DNA of 64,000 bases from Bradyrhizobium sp. 138 (GCF_023074075.1 NZ_JADPKT010000022.1:124001-188000), one strand, 5' to 3'; shown: positions 55,633-62,842, counted from the first letter of the stretch. Numbers and translations: made by a program. The notes: generated from the letters alone by a model not told the origin.

Positions 55633-56397
55633 TCAATTGCCGGCAAAGGGCCCGAGCGCTTCGCCGATGTCGTGGTGAATGACGAGGTCGGCGATGTCGT
55701 CCTGTTCGGTCGGCTCGCGATTGATGATCACCAAACGTGCACCGGCGTTCTTCGCCATCATCGGAAAGCCCGCCGCCGGCCAGACCACGAGCGAGGAACC
55801 GATCGCGATGAAGAGGTCGCAGGCGCGCGATAACGCGGTGGCGCGCTGCATTTCTTCGTCCGGCATCATCTGGCCGAAGGAGATCGTGGCGGTCTTCACC
55901 GGCTCCTCGCAGGCGGTACAATTGGGCGCGACGCCGCCGTTGTCGTCGAAGCGACGCTTCACCCAGTCGAGCGGATAGGCCTGTCCGCATCCGATGCAGC
56001 GCGCATAAGTGGTATTGCCGTGAAGTTCAACCACATGCTCGTCGGCAAAGCCGGAGGCTTGGTGCAGATTGTCGATGTTCTGGGTGATGACGGCTGGAAC
56101 CTTGCCGGCGCGGTAGAGCGAGGCCAGCGCACGATGGCCGCGGCCGGGCTTTGCGGTCGCAAACACCTCCTCCATCGCAAAACGGCGGCGCCAGGATTCA
56201 TTGCGCGCTTCCTGGCTGGCGACGAACTCGCCGAACTCGATCGGACGATAGCGCGTCCAAATTCCGCCCGGCGAGCGGAAGTCGGGAATGCCGCACTCGG
56301 TCGAAATGCCGGCGCCGGTGAACGGCGCGATGGTCCTGGCCTCGGCGATCATGTCGCCGAGCCGTTCAACGCCGCTTTGAAGATCTGGTGCAATCAA
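55633..56397 (-). CDS. cobB: Sirtuin, NAD-dependent protein deacylase
   Basis: 254 aa. Rossmann NAD site APFTGAGISTECGIPDFRSP (24-43), TQNIDNLHQASG, catalytic His126 in VVELHGN, Zn ligands Cys134, Cys137, Cys160 and Cys163, and IAIGSSLVVWPAAGF. Removes acetyl or other acyl groups from lysines using NAD. Start TTG 56397 with GGGAGG six bases upstream; the frame is open to 56469 but without such a site. Confidence 0.93.
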   Translation of the reverse strand: MIAPDLQSGVERLGDMIAEARTIAPFTGAGISTECGIPDFRSPGGIWTRYRPIEFGEFVASQEARNESWRRRFAMEEVFATAKPGRGHRALASLYRAGKVPAVITQNIDNLHQASGFADEHVVELHGNTTYARCIGCGQAYPLDWVKRRFDDNGGVAPNCTACEEPVKTATISFGQMMPDEEMQRATALSRACDLFIAIGSSLVVWPAAGFPMMAKNAGARLVIINREPTEQDDIADLVIHHDIGEALGPFAGN

Positions 56398-56512
56398 TCG
56401 CGGCCTCCCGACTCGTTTTGCCCTGCCAGCAACCAAGCCAAGCGGCAAGATTGTTGACGCTCTTATCAAGCGCTAACGCGAAGAGCTCGGCAATTTTTTC
56501 CGGCCTTCGCAT
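56366..56512 (-). CDS. Possible small protein overlapping the sirtuin start
   Basis: 48 aa (MRRPEKIAELFALALDKSVN then NLAAWLGCWQGKTS). ATG 56512 has AGGA seven bases upstream. It overlaps the first 32 bases of the sirtuin gene in another frame, so it could couple translation to it. No known domain; may be spurious. Confidence 0.35.
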   Translation of the reverse strand: MRRPEKIAELFALALDKSVNNLAAWLGCWQGKTSREAAIDCTRSSKRR

Positions 56513-56638
56513 ATCACAATCCTGCAATGCCTCCTCCCCATTGACGCCCCATTCAGGAGCATCAATGGATGTGTAAATGCGACTCAAGATGATGCGGCGG
56601 CAGTGCTTGAGCTCAGCAGCAAAACCGAGGGGATGGCC

Positions 56639-56803
56639 ATGACCGAAGACGAAGAACGCAAAGCCCGTGAGCGCGATGAGATCGCCGCCCGTGTCGCCGC
56701 CTTCCGTGCCACGCAGGAAAAATTCAAGCGCGAGCGCGAAGAGTATTTCGTGTCGACGCTGGAGAACGCCCGTAAGGTCGAACGGCCCTCGCTTTGGCCG
56801 TAA
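56639..56803 (+). CDS. Small charged coiled-coil protein
   Basis: 54 aa (MTEDEERKARERDEIAARVA...) almost entirely helical and charged, ending in LENARKVERPSLWP. GAGGGG lies seven bases before ATG 56639. Terminator directly after. No domain known to me; layout typical of conserved small cytoplasmic proteins. Confidence 0.6.
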   Translation: MTEDEERKARERDEIAARVAAFRATQEKFKREREEYFVSTLENARKVERPSLWP

Positions 56804-56826
56804 AACGCATCTGATCGATGCGCATG

Positions 56827-56857
56827 AAAAAAGCCCGGAGCATCGCTCCGGGCTTTT
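56827..56857. terminator. Bidirectional intrinsic terminator
   Basis: AAGCCCGGAGC-ATC-GCTCCGGGCTT, an 11-bp perfect stem with A-run on the left and T-run on the right, between the convergent small gene (56803) and the Tyr/His-rich protein gene (56868). Confidence 0.92.
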
Positions 56858-56867
56858 CGCTTGCTAG

Positions 56868-57158
56868 TTACCAATGGCGCCAGTGGTGATGGTGCCGGTA
56901 GTACGGCCCGCCGCCGTAATAAGCGTAGGGGCCAGGCCCGTAGTAATAGCTGGGTCCGTCATAATAGCCGTAGCGGGGACCGTAATAGCCGTAGGGGTGT
57001 GACGCTGCGACCGCGCCCGCGGTGATCGCGCCGGCGGCGAGGCCGAATGCGAGACCCGGGCCGATGCCGCGCCCACGCGCCTCGGCAGGCGCCGGGGCTA
57101 CAACCGCGCTCACGCCGACGGCTGCGACGGTGGCCAGAACTGCCAGTGTCTTCTTCAT
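56868..57158 (-). CDS. Secreted Gly/Tyr/His-rich protein
   Basis: 96 aa. Signal peptide MKKTLAVLATVAAVGVSAVV (cut near APAEA), a glycine-rich segment (GIGPGLAFGLAAGAITAGAV) and a Tyr/Gly/His tail (YGYYGPRYGYYDGPSYYYGP, YYRHHHHWRHW). Start ATG 57158 has GGAGGA six bases upstream. The His cluster suggests metal binding, inferred only. Confidence 0.8.
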   Translation of the reverse strand: MKKTLAVLATVAAVGVSAVVAPAPAEARGRGIGPGLAFGLAAGAITAGAVAASHPYGYYGPRYGYYDGPSYYYGPGPYAYYGGGPYYRHHHHWRHW

Positions 57159-57333
57159 GCTGTCCTCCTTCGCGTCTTGCGGAGATAACGAGGAGCGCCC
57201 GCGATGGTTGCGCAACGGATGCGGAACCGGTCACCGCAAAAACTTCGATGGAGCCGGAACGAAATCGCCGGGCGGGCATTACCTCTTCAAGTGCGGGAGC
57301 CTCCGCCATCCGGGTAGAGGCAACAGCACGAAG

Positions 57334-57368
57334 CCCCGTCAGTATCTCCGCGATGCTGGCGGGGTTTT
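57334..57368 (+). terminator. Intrinsic terminator without an assigned gene
   Basis: CCCCGTCAG pairs with CTGGCGGGG (57334-57342 and 57356-57364, one G-U) and is followed by TTTT. The 180 bases before it (57160-57330) have no supportable protein gene, so it may end a small RNA. Confidence 0.7.
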
Positions 57369-57438
57369 CAGTTTCCAGGGAGCAGATGGCAGCACCCGGC
57401 AATGGCCGCCAGCGGGGCGAACGATCGAGGAGGAAAGT

Positions 57439-57669
57439 TTGCCCCTATCTGCCTTGCTGGCCCGTATCCGCAAGCTGGTTCCCAAATCCGACGATCAACA
57501 TTACGACGAGATCGTTCGCAGCTTCGGGGTCGGTACGCTGCACCCGCCGCCGACGCCGATGAGTGACCGCGAGCTGGCGCAGGCCATCGCCGAGTTCCTG
57601 AAAGAGCAGCCGTCGAGCGAATCCGTTGCGACCCTCGGGCGGCGGTTCGACCCACCCTCTCCGGTCTAA
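57439..57669 (+). CDS. Small hypothetical protein with TTG start
   Basis: 76 aa (MPLSALLARIRKLVPKSDDQ...), helical, ending GRRFDPPSPV. TTG 57439 is preceded by AGGAGG five bases upstream, an exceptionally good site that decides the start; the frame stays open further upstream through the terminator, which argues against a longer protein. No known domain. Confidence 0.6.
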   Translation: MPLSALLARIRKLVPKSDDQHYDEIVRSFGVGTLHPPPTPMSDRELAQAIAEFLKEQPSSESVATLGRRFDPPSPV

Positions 57670-57725
57670 AGTTCCTTCGCGAGAGCAGGGAACCAGGATT
57701 GCGCGCGGACGTTGAGTCCTTTCTG

Positions 57726-57872
57726 ATGCAGAGCAAAGAGGCCGACATGCCCGCCTGGCTCGAAGTTTTGCTCAACCTGTCCGGCTATGCCGGCTTCGTG
57801 GTGCTTGCCTCGCGCGGCGCCGCGGGCTCGCAGGCGCCGGCCGACGATCACGTCTATAGCGACAAGCGCTGA
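57726..57872 (+). CDS. Small hypothetical membrane-associated protein
   Basis: 48 aa (MQSKEADMPAWLEVLLNLSG...) with one weak hydrophobic segment WLEVLLNLSGYAGFVVLASR. ATG 57747 inside has GAGG upstream and is an alternative start. Convergent with the next small gene. Uncertain. Confidence 0.4.
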   Translation: MQSKEADMPAWLEVLLNLSGYAGFVVLASRGAAGSQAPADDHVYSDKR

Positions 57873-57887
57873 CTGGCGTGCGCCGCT

Positions 57888-58085
57888 CTAATTGGCGTGC
57901 GGCGCTTGGCCCGCGGTGCGCACCAGTCGGTCGGCCTTGACCGCAACGCGCGTGTCCTCGACCTGAGGCCGCAGCGAGAAGCTGATCACCACGAAAGCGA
58001 GACAGAACAGCGCGCCGACCGTGGCGACACGCCGGTAAGTGTGCCGGTCGCCTTGGTAAAATGACGGCTCTGAAAAAGGTGTCAT
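57888..58085 (-). CDS. Small single-pass membrane protein
   Basis: 65 aa. N-terminal cytoplasmic MTPFSEPSFYQGDRHTYRRV, one transmembrane helix (VATVGALFCLAFVVISFSL) and a charged periplasmic tail. I recall very similar small proteins in Bradyrhizobium genomes; function unknown. Confidence 0.65.
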   Translation of the reverse strand: MTPFSEPSFYQGDRHTYRRVATVGALFCLAFVVISFSLRPQVEDTRVAVKADRLVRTAGQAPHAN

Positions 58086-58329
58086 GACAAAATGGCTTCT
58101 TGGCTAAATCGTTTCTTGCTTGTCGTTGCCAGACACCTATCCCATGCAGCGGCAAGCGCAACGCGATTGGGCTTTTAACCTAACCGAATAGGGTTATTGG
58201 CTTCCGCGCAAATGATCGTTAGGAGTTTGCGCAACGCATCCTTTGTCACGGCCGGCCGCTTTCCGTATCGCGCAAAGCCGAGGCTGGCTCGGGACTTGCC
58301 GGCCGGCTTTGTTCCAGCTTCGACACCAT

Positions 58330-58348
58330 TTCGTTCTCGAAGAACGAA
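58330..58348. repeat. Palindromic repeat TTCGTTCT-CGA-AGAACGAA, copy 1
   Basis: Perfect eight-base stem with three-base loop, with an additional outer pairing CTTCGA/TCGAAG around it. The same core recurs at 58550-58568. The surrounding 58086-58600 (515 bases) contains no supportable gene; short open frames there run through the repeats. Confidence 0.85.
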
Positions 58349-58540
58349 TCGGAATCGAAGAAATCGGCGCGGAGCAGGTCTTAACAAAACGTGCGGATGA
58401 CGCGCGCGACGATCCGCTCACGTCGCAGCATCATCGTCCCACTCCCTAACGATGAGACGTGGACCGGACTGTGCGAAGCCTCACGCTGTCTCGTTCCGAC
58501 ACGCGCGGCCGCTTCGCCTCCGGCGGGCGTGTTCTGCATC

Positions 58541-58577
58541 CGACTCCATTTCGTTCTCGAAGAACGAATCGGAGTCG
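58541..58577. repeat. Palindromic repeat TTCGTTCT-CGA-AGAACGAA, copy 2
   Basis: Core at 58550-58568 identical to copy 1, enclosed by CCGACTCC/GGAGTCGG with two mismatched positions between, giving a 37-base near-perfect hairpin. Conserved core with compensating outer stems that differ in sequence points to selection on structure. Confidence 0.85.
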
Positions 58578-58600
58578 GAAAGTCGGCAGGGAAGCGATTC

Positions 58601-58774
58601 CTAACGATCGATGAAGGCGTGCGACTCAACCTCTTCAGCGGTCGTCGGCGCGATCTTCGGCGACAGGAATTTCGAGACGACCGCGAACACGATGACGATC
58701 TCGCGGCAAGGTTCGCATCGGAAGCTCTTGGCGGAGATCGCGATCATCGGCCTGGCGCAGCGCGGGCATGTCAT
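58601..58774 (-). CDS. Small zinc-ribbon-like protein
   Basis: 57 aa from ATG 58774 (MTCPRCARPMIAISAKSFRC). Two CxxC knuckles, CPRC and CEPC, 16 residues apart, then a hydrophobic segment (EIVIVFAVVSKFLSPKIAPT). Possible membrane-tethered zinc ribbon. No strong RBS. Confidence 0.45.
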   Translation of the reverse strand: MTCPRCARPMIAISAKSFRCEPCREIVIVFAVVSKFLSPKIAPTTAEEVESHAFIDR

Positions 58775-58911
58775 GCAGGCCGAACGCTGATGGCAGATGT
58801 TCGTTCCCAAGACGTCGGCGGCGAATTTTCGCGGCCGATCCGGCAACCTCGCCGAAGCAAGCTTCGGGCGGGTGTGTCGTCATCCTACGCCCCGCTGCGA
58901 AAGCCGCCCGA

Positions 58912-59049
58912 TCAAGCCGCCCGCTTCGTTTTGCCGTTCTGCGAGAAGCATTCCAGGATCTGGATGCGGAGCTCTTCTGCGGCCGGGCCCTCGAGCTTCC
59001 TGAGCTCGTTCCAGAGCCTGATCACTTCGCGCTGCTTTTCGACGGTCAT
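58912..59049 (-). CDS. Micro-protein of 45 residues
   Basis: Reads MTVEKQREVIRLWNELRKLE then GPAAEELRIQILECFSQNGK and TKRAA, a helical charged protein. GGAGGTG with optimal spacing precedes ATG 59049, which makes it one of the best-supported tiny genes here. No known domain. Confidence 0.6.
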   Translation of the reverse strand: MTVEKQREVIRLWNELRKLEGPAAEELRIQILECFSQNGKTKRAA

Positions 59050-59185
59050 GAGTCACCTCCAAGCGGTCTAGCTAACCTAAGGCACCTCACTAGAACAAAA
59101 TGAGAACAAAAAGTCCAGCCCCTCCCGGGTGATTTTCCTCATGTCACGTTGAACCTTTTCGGCGCCGCACGGACTCATGGAAGCT

Positions 59186-59202
59186 GGGGATTTCAGCGCC
59201 CA
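59186..59202 (-). repeat. Dispersed repeat TGGGCGCTGAAATCCCC, copy 2
   Basis: Minus-strand copy identical over 17 bases to 53793-53809. It faces copy 3 at 59302-59315, so a 14-bp inverted pair encloses about 100 bases. Confidence 0.7.
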
Positions 59203-59301
59203 GTCATATGGCAGCGCCGCGGTAGACGAACATATTCCGTCATCGCGGCGCTGTTGCTTTTTGGATTTTCAATTTTAAGTTAGGCGTATGGCTGGCGGCC
59301 A

Positions 59302-59315
59302 GGCGCTGAAATCCC
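59302..59315 (+). repeat. Dispersed repeat GGCGCTGAAATCCC, copy 3 (core)
   Basis: 14-base core of the same element in opposite orientation to copy 2. The region 59050-59493 (444 bases) otherwise holds two terminators but no supportable protein gene. Confidence 0.65.
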
Positions 59316-59335
59316 AACGTCGTCAGCCAGAAGAG

Positions 59336-59360
59336 CCCCGTGCGAAAGCACGGGGTTTTT
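59336..59360 (+). terminator. Intrinsic terminator without an assigned gene
   Basis: CCCCGTGC-GAAA-GCACGGGG with a GNRA-type tetraloop followed by TTTTT. No plus-strand protein gene precedes it; with the inverted repeats upstream it may end a small RNA of about 150-180 bases. Confidence 0.82.
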
Positions 59361-59461
59361 CTCTTGAGGTTCTCTGTGGTTCGTGCTGATCGTCGTGGTG
59401 ATGTTCGGCATCGCCGTCGCCGAGCATCACCTTGTGCCGTTGATCGTTACGCCGGTTCGTG

Positions 59462-59491
59462 AAAAAACCCGCCGCAACGACATCGCCGGCG
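59462..59491 (-). terminator. Probable terminator of the HU gene
   Basis: Minus-strand CGCCG/CGGCG stem (59487-59491 with 59470-59474) then a six-T run (plus-strand A-run 59462-59467), just after the HU stop. Stem is short. Confidence 0.45.
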
Positions 59492-59493
59492 CC

Positions 59494-59790
59494 TTAGACG
59501 GCGTCCTTGGCCACCTTCAGCGGCGAGGCCTTGACCGACTTGCTCGCGGGCTTGGCGGCAAACTGCATCGGCTCCTTGGTGAAGGGATTGACGCCCATCC
59601 GGGCTTCGGTCGCCGGCTTGTTCACGACCGACATCTTCACGAAGCCGGGAATGACGAACTCGCCGGACTCGTTGAGCTCCTTGTAACCGACGGTGGCCAT
59701 GTACTCGATCACCGACTTCACGTCGTTCTTCGAAAGCTGCGTGCCCTCGGCAATTGCATCAATCAATTGGGTCTTCGTCATCTTCGCCAT
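59494..59790 (-). CDS. HU-family DNA-binding protein
   Basis: 98 aa nucleoid protein. HU/IHF fold: MTKTQLIDAIAEGTQLSKND, VKSVIEYMATVGYKELNESG, EFVIPGFVKMSVVNKPATEA, then the arm region RMGVNPFTKEPMQFAAKPAS. The usual GRNPxTGE-type arm is degenerate (MGVNPFTKE), and the C-terminal Lys-rich tail (KSVKASPLKVAKDAV) extends past the standard 90 residues. It binds and bends DNA without strong specificity. Single gene. Confidence 0.92.
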   Translation of the reverse strand: MAKMTKTQLIDAIAEGTQLSKNDVKSVIEYMATVGYKELNESGEFVIPGFVKMSVVNKPATEARMGVNPFTKEPMQFAAKPASKSVKASPLKVAKDAV

Positions 59791-60048
59791 GTCTGAATTC
59801 CTTTTGTGCGCGCGAGCAACTTTGCTGTGGACGCGGCTTGAAGCGCGGGGGGCGCGCTGCTGATCTCATGCCAGAGGCCATGAAGTGACGGGGCTTAGAC
59901 CCCATCGAGGGCGAAAACGCAAGCAGGGCTTCCGTGAGGTTCCCGTCTTCCTGTGCAAGATGCCGCAGGACATGCAGTTTCTTTTTGAACCATTTTGCCG
60001 CTGGCGCGTCTTATCAATGAAGTCCCTAAGCTTCACCCCACCAGAGAG

Positions 60049-60080
60049 CCCCGCTTCCCCCAGGCGGGGTTTTCGCTTTT
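60049..60080 (+). terminator. Intrinsic terminator without an assigned gene
   Basis: CCCCGC/GCGGGG stem (60049-60054 and 60064-60069) followed by TTTTCGCTTTT. The preceding 59791-60048 shows no supportable protein gene on the plus strand, so this may close a small RNA. It also isolates the downstream 60141 gene. Confidence 0.75.
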
Positions 60081-60140
60081 GAGGCATGGCAGAACGCCCC
60101 GGCCGACTATAATGGTCTGAAGGTTTCTCGCGGGGTGCTC

Positions 60141-60632
60141 ATGAAGGTCGCTATCGTCGTCGCAGGCTTGATCGTTATCGTCGTGGCGGCCCTCGTCGCG
60201 ATCCAGCCGAGCTTCCTGAAGCCTACGTCCCTCGCCCTCGTGAAAAAGTCCGACATCTTCGGCTTCTCGCCCGGGATGACGTTTGACGAGACCACAAAGC
60301 TCGTCAGTCAACGCCACTATCTCTGCCGCCAAAGCCGCGGCTCCTACAGCCTCGAATGCGACATCAACGGCGCCAAGGTCACGGTCGACAGCGACGAGGC
60401 CGACGCCAGGCACCCGATCCGGCGCGTCAATGCGACCTTGAACAATCCGTGGCCGCCGGACGCTGCCGTCAAATCGATCTCCGACCAGTTCAACGCGCAA
60501 GCCAGCAAGGACCGGGAGGGATGGACATGGATCGTCGGCCGCGGGCTGAAGCTGAGCTATGACGGCCTCGCCTTGAACCTCGTGGACGAGGCCACGGAGG
60601 CCCGGCTTCGCAACGAGGGAGCAAAACGCTAG
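60141..60632 (+). CDS. Hypothetical membrane-anchored protein
   Basis: 163 aa. N-terminal hydrophobic anchor or signal (VAIVVAGLIVIVVAALVAIQ) and a soluble part with IFGFSPGMTFDETTKLVSQR, two Cys (HYLCRQSRG, LECDINGAK) probably disulfide-bonded, and a helical C-terminus. Start ATG 60141 (MKVAIVV) has GGGGTG upstream. No family recognised; periplasmic or membrane-tethered by topology. Confidence 0.75.
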   Translation: MKVAIVVAGLIVIVVAALVAIQPSFLKPTSLALVKKSDIFGFSPGMTFDETTKLVSQRHYLCRQSRGSYSLECDINGAKVTVDSDEADARHPIRRVNATLNNPWPPDAAVKSISDQFNAQASKDREGWTWIVGRGLKLSYDGLALNLVDEATEARLRNEGAKR

Positions 60633-60743
60633 AAGGTGAAGTCACTCAACGTGAAACTTGTGGCTCGGCCTGCCTTGTTGACACTTCAGTAACCTAACGC
60701 CGCCAAGCTCTGATCAGTATCGTTGCGTTGGAGTATCCTGACA

Positions 60744-61046
60744 GTGCTGGATTTTAACGAGCTGCGCGAACTCGCGGCCGATGTTCGTGTTTTCATCGAC
60801 GTCGCCGAAGACAAGGCCGAAGCGCTCAGAGCCGTCATCACGGCCTATGACGTGGTGCTGGCGATCTTCCCCACTGACGAAGGCATGGGCCTTCACGTCA
60901 TCAAGGGCAACCAGATCCTGGACACGATTGCAAATTCGCGGAGCCATGCGATCTACAGCCACACGGCCATCGCGGTCCCCGACCTGCAACACGCCCAGGC
61001 GCTCAAGCTGCTGACGGCCCCGGTCGAACAACGGATTGCGGCCTAG
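60744..61046 (+). CDS. Hypothetical protein of 100 residues
   Basis: Soluble alpha/beta protein: FNELRELAADVRVFIDVAED, AVITAYDVVLAIFPTDEGMG, HVIKGNQILDTIANSRSHAI. GTG 60744 with GGAG ten bases upstream is a plausible start; TTG 60723 would add seven residues. No recognised domain. Confidence 0.55.
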   Translation: MLDFNELRELAADVRVFIDVAEDKAEALRAVITAYDVVLAIFPTDEGMGLHVIKGNQILDTIANSRSHAIYSHTAIAVPDLQHAQALKLLTAPVEQRIAA

Positions 61047-61126
61047 TTGCAGGCGGCGAAGGTGTCGGCACAGGCCGGCGTCATCGCCACGGCAAGCAAG
61101 GTGATCGTCTTTACGACGCTCCTTCG

Positions 61127-61288
61127 TCAGTGCTCCAGCAAGAACACTGCAGAGCCGATCACGATACAGCCGAGACCGAAGACGGCCGTCGCGATTTCGA
61201 CGGCGTTCTCCAGGCCGAAAAGCCTGACCACGGCGCTCGATGCGGCAAACAGGTTATCCACGATTGCGCTGAGCAGGGCTTGAAGCAT
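61127..61288 (-). CDS. Small membrane protein
   Basis: 53 aa (MLQALLSAIVDNLFAASSAV...) with a C-terminal transmembrane segment AVEIATAVFGLGCIVIGSAV-FLLEH. No strong RBS. An open frame on the opposite strand exists but is less protein-like. Confidence 0.45.
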   Translation of the reverse strand: MLQALLSAIVDNLFAASSAVVRLFGLENAVEIATAVFGLGCIVIGSAVFLLEH

Positions 61289-61353
61289 AACGATTGGTCG
61301 CGCCGTCGTCGGCGGGGTTCAACGGCCACGACCCACGCGTTAAGCAGCTCCCG

Positions 61354-61581
61354 CTACGGAATGTCCCCGGCCTTCCGGCTATCACCAATCGAGACCGGCT
61401 TGTTCAAAAAATACTCGCGATTGCCGGTCGCGGCTTCCGCGTACTGGTCGATGGCCACGATGATGGCCTGGACGTGGGCATAGCACCACCCTTCCCGCGT
61501 CGCTCTTCGGCGGACGTCCTCGAGCGCAGTCAGGAACGGCGACAACTCTCTTTCGTCGTCGAACCACCGCCTGCTCACCAT
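61354..61581 (-). CDS. Small conserved-looking hypothetical protein
   Basis: 75 aa (MVSRRWFDDERELSPFLTAL...) with helices VRRRATREGWCYAHVQAIIV and AIDQYAEAATGNREYFLNKP. GGGAGGA lies just before ATG 61581, and the start overlaps the upstream gene's stop by seven bases, so both are translated together. No known domain. Confidence 0.6.
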   Translation of the reverse strand: MVSRRWFDDERELSPFLTALEDVRRRATREGWCYAHVQAIIVAIDQYAEAATGNREYFLNKPVSIGDSRKAGDIP

Positions 61582-61808
61582 GTCCTCCCGCCCAGCACCC
61601 TGCCCCTGGTCGCGCGCGGCTGCGCCGCCTTCAGCGCGTCACGCTGCGCGCAAAGACCTTCCACCTTCGCATCCATCCGCGACAGCAGCGCTTCGGCCGA
61701 GGCTGTCCCGAGACCTGCCCGCTGCAGCTGGAGGATCTCCTTCCGCTGCCTGCCCATCTGGATGCGCATCCGTTCGATCTCCCGCCTGACAGTCTCCAGG
61801 TCCGGCAT
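61575..61808 (-). CDS. Small coiled-coil hypothetical protein
   Basis: 77 aa from ATG 61808 (MPDLETVRREIERMRIQMGR), a charged two-helix coiled coil (KEILQLQRAGLGTASAEALL, RMDAKVEGLCAQRDALKAAQ). The frame extends to 61916 but that part overlaps the promoter of the next plus-strand gene. First gene of a two-gene operon with 61354-61581. Confidence 0.6.
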   Translation of the reverse strand: MPDLETVRREIERMRIQMGRQRKEILQLQRAGLGTASAEALLSRMDAKVEGLCAQRDALKAAQPRATRGRVLGGRTW

Positions 61809-61902
61809 GTTCCGCCTCGCGATTTGAATATGGCTCATGAGAACAAAAACGGAACGAAGAGTCGAGTCCGACGTTGTACGGAGACGGAAAAGGAGATGCG
61901 CG

Positions 61903-62094
61903 ATGGCCGACAACACCCAGAAGGATCCGAAAGACTGGGTTTCCGGCGACGATCCGATGACGGCAGCCCAGGAATCCTACCTCAAGACCCTCGCCGAGCA
62001 GGCGCACCAGACCCCGCCCGAGGACGAGCTGACCAAGGCCGAGGCCTCCAAGCTGATCGACAAGATGCGGCAAAAGGCCGGGCTGGAAGAGTGA
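61903..62094 (+). CDS. DUF3072 family protein
   Basis: 63 aa: MADNTQKDPKDWVSGDDPMT, AAQESYLKTLAEQAHQTPPE, LTKAEASKLIDKMRQKAGLE. The MTxxQxxYLKTLxEEA...LTKAEASxxI pattern fits DUF3072. AGGAG lies seven bases before ATG 61903. Soluble, helical; function unknown. Confidence 0.82.
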   Translation: MADNTQKDPKDWVSGDDPMTAAQESYLKTLAEQAHQTPPEDELTKAEASKLIDKMRQKAGLEE

Positions 62095-62152
62095 CCCGTA
62101 CAATTGCAGGAATCCGGGTCCGTGTGTATGCAAACGAAATTGGGAATCGAAA

Positions 62153-62305
62153 ATGCCTTATTTCGTTTGCGCCCGCGACGGTGCCGGGCAGATCATCTTG
62201 AAACGAGACACCAGGGAAGCGGCCGAGAAGAAGGCCGCCGAGCTTCGCGACATGGGCTATTTTGAAGTCGCGATCATCGCGAAGGGAGTCGAGAAGGCTG
62301 CGTGA
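62153..62305 (+). CDS. Small conserved-looking hypothetical protein
   Basis: 50 aa (MPYFVCARDGAGQIILKRDT...) with strand-helix-strand layout: helix AAEKKAAELRDMGYFEVAII. I recall near-identical small proteins in Bradyrhizobium. RBS weak (GGGAATCGAAA). Too short for most gene callers. Confidence 0.55.
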   Translation: MPYFVCARDGAGQIILKRDTREAAEKKAAELRDMGYFEVAIIAKGVEKAA

Positions 62306-62397
62306 GCGATTGGCGCATTTGCGCGCCCTGCTTCCCGCAGGGAACAGATGATCGCTCGCCGTTTTGATTAGACTGGCGCAAATTCTGGAGGAGCCGG

Positions 62398-62607
62398 ATG
62401 CCGTACTTCTCATCCAGGCAGGACCAAGCGCAACGCACCTGCAAGGTGCTTGCGGACGTCTTCTGCGCGATCTTGCTCGCGATCTATTCGATTGTTTTCT
62501 TCGGATTGCTCGGCGGCATTGCCGCCTTCGTCATCCTTGAGGCCGGCCTGCTCGCGGTCGATTGGTTGATTCCCGGTGAGGACGATGCGGCGGGCGTTAT
62601 TCGCTAG
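62398..62607 (+). CDS. Small membrane protein
   Basis: 69 aa. Cytoplasmic N-terminus MPYFSSRQDQAQRTCKVLAD, then a hydrophobic stretch (VFCAILLAIYSIVFFGLLGG, IAAFVILEAGLLAVDWLI) that could form two short helices, then an acidic tail. GGAGGAG precedes ATG 62398. Confidence 0.65.
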   Translation: MPYFSSRQDQAQRTCKVLADVFCAILLAIYSIVFFGLLGGIAAFVILEAGLLAVDWLIPGEDDAAGVIR

Positions 62608-62628
62608 CGACGCGCTTGAATTCGTAAA

Positions 62629-62732
62629 TTCGGTGACGGTGCTAAATTCCATCGCCACCTGCTCGCTCTGCGGCCCGATCCACGCTCGGCGTAGAGCGGC
62701 ATTAAGTGCACTGTCACCGTAACTAAAGTCCG
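62629..62732. repeat. Imperfect inverted repeat pair
   Basis: CGGTGACGGTGCTAAATTCC (from about 62632) and the reverse complement of TAAGTGCACTGTCACCGTAA (from about 62704) are clearly related but not identical; they flank about 50 bases. Possibly the remains of a small non-autonomous element. 62608-62842 otherwise holds only a terminator. Confidence 0.4.
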
Positions 62733-62796
62733 ACAAATCGGAATTCACCAAATACTTGGTGCCGGCATTCTCCCCCCCCTGCATGCCGACACTGAC

Positions 62797-62830
62797 AGCC
62801 CCGTGGCGCCGCCGCTGCGGGGCTTTCCTT
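62797..62830 (+). terminator. Terminator-like hairpin
   Basis: AGCCCCG/CGGGGCT (62797-62803 and 62818-62824) followed by TTCCTTTC. It lies upstream of the 31-residue gene at 62843; it may end the transcript from 62398 or an unassigned RNA. Confidence 0.55.
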
Positions 62831-62842
62831 TCGGAGGCCGTC

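Noticed and set aside
58391..59071. 226-codon plus-strand open frame
   Set aside because: Runs through the palindromic repeats and is antisense to two small genes with good ribosome-binding sites.
59383..59796. Plus-strand open frame starting MLIVVVMFGIAVAEHH
   Set aside because: The hydrophobic start is tempting, but the rest is antisense to the clear HU gene and it runs through the HU terminator.
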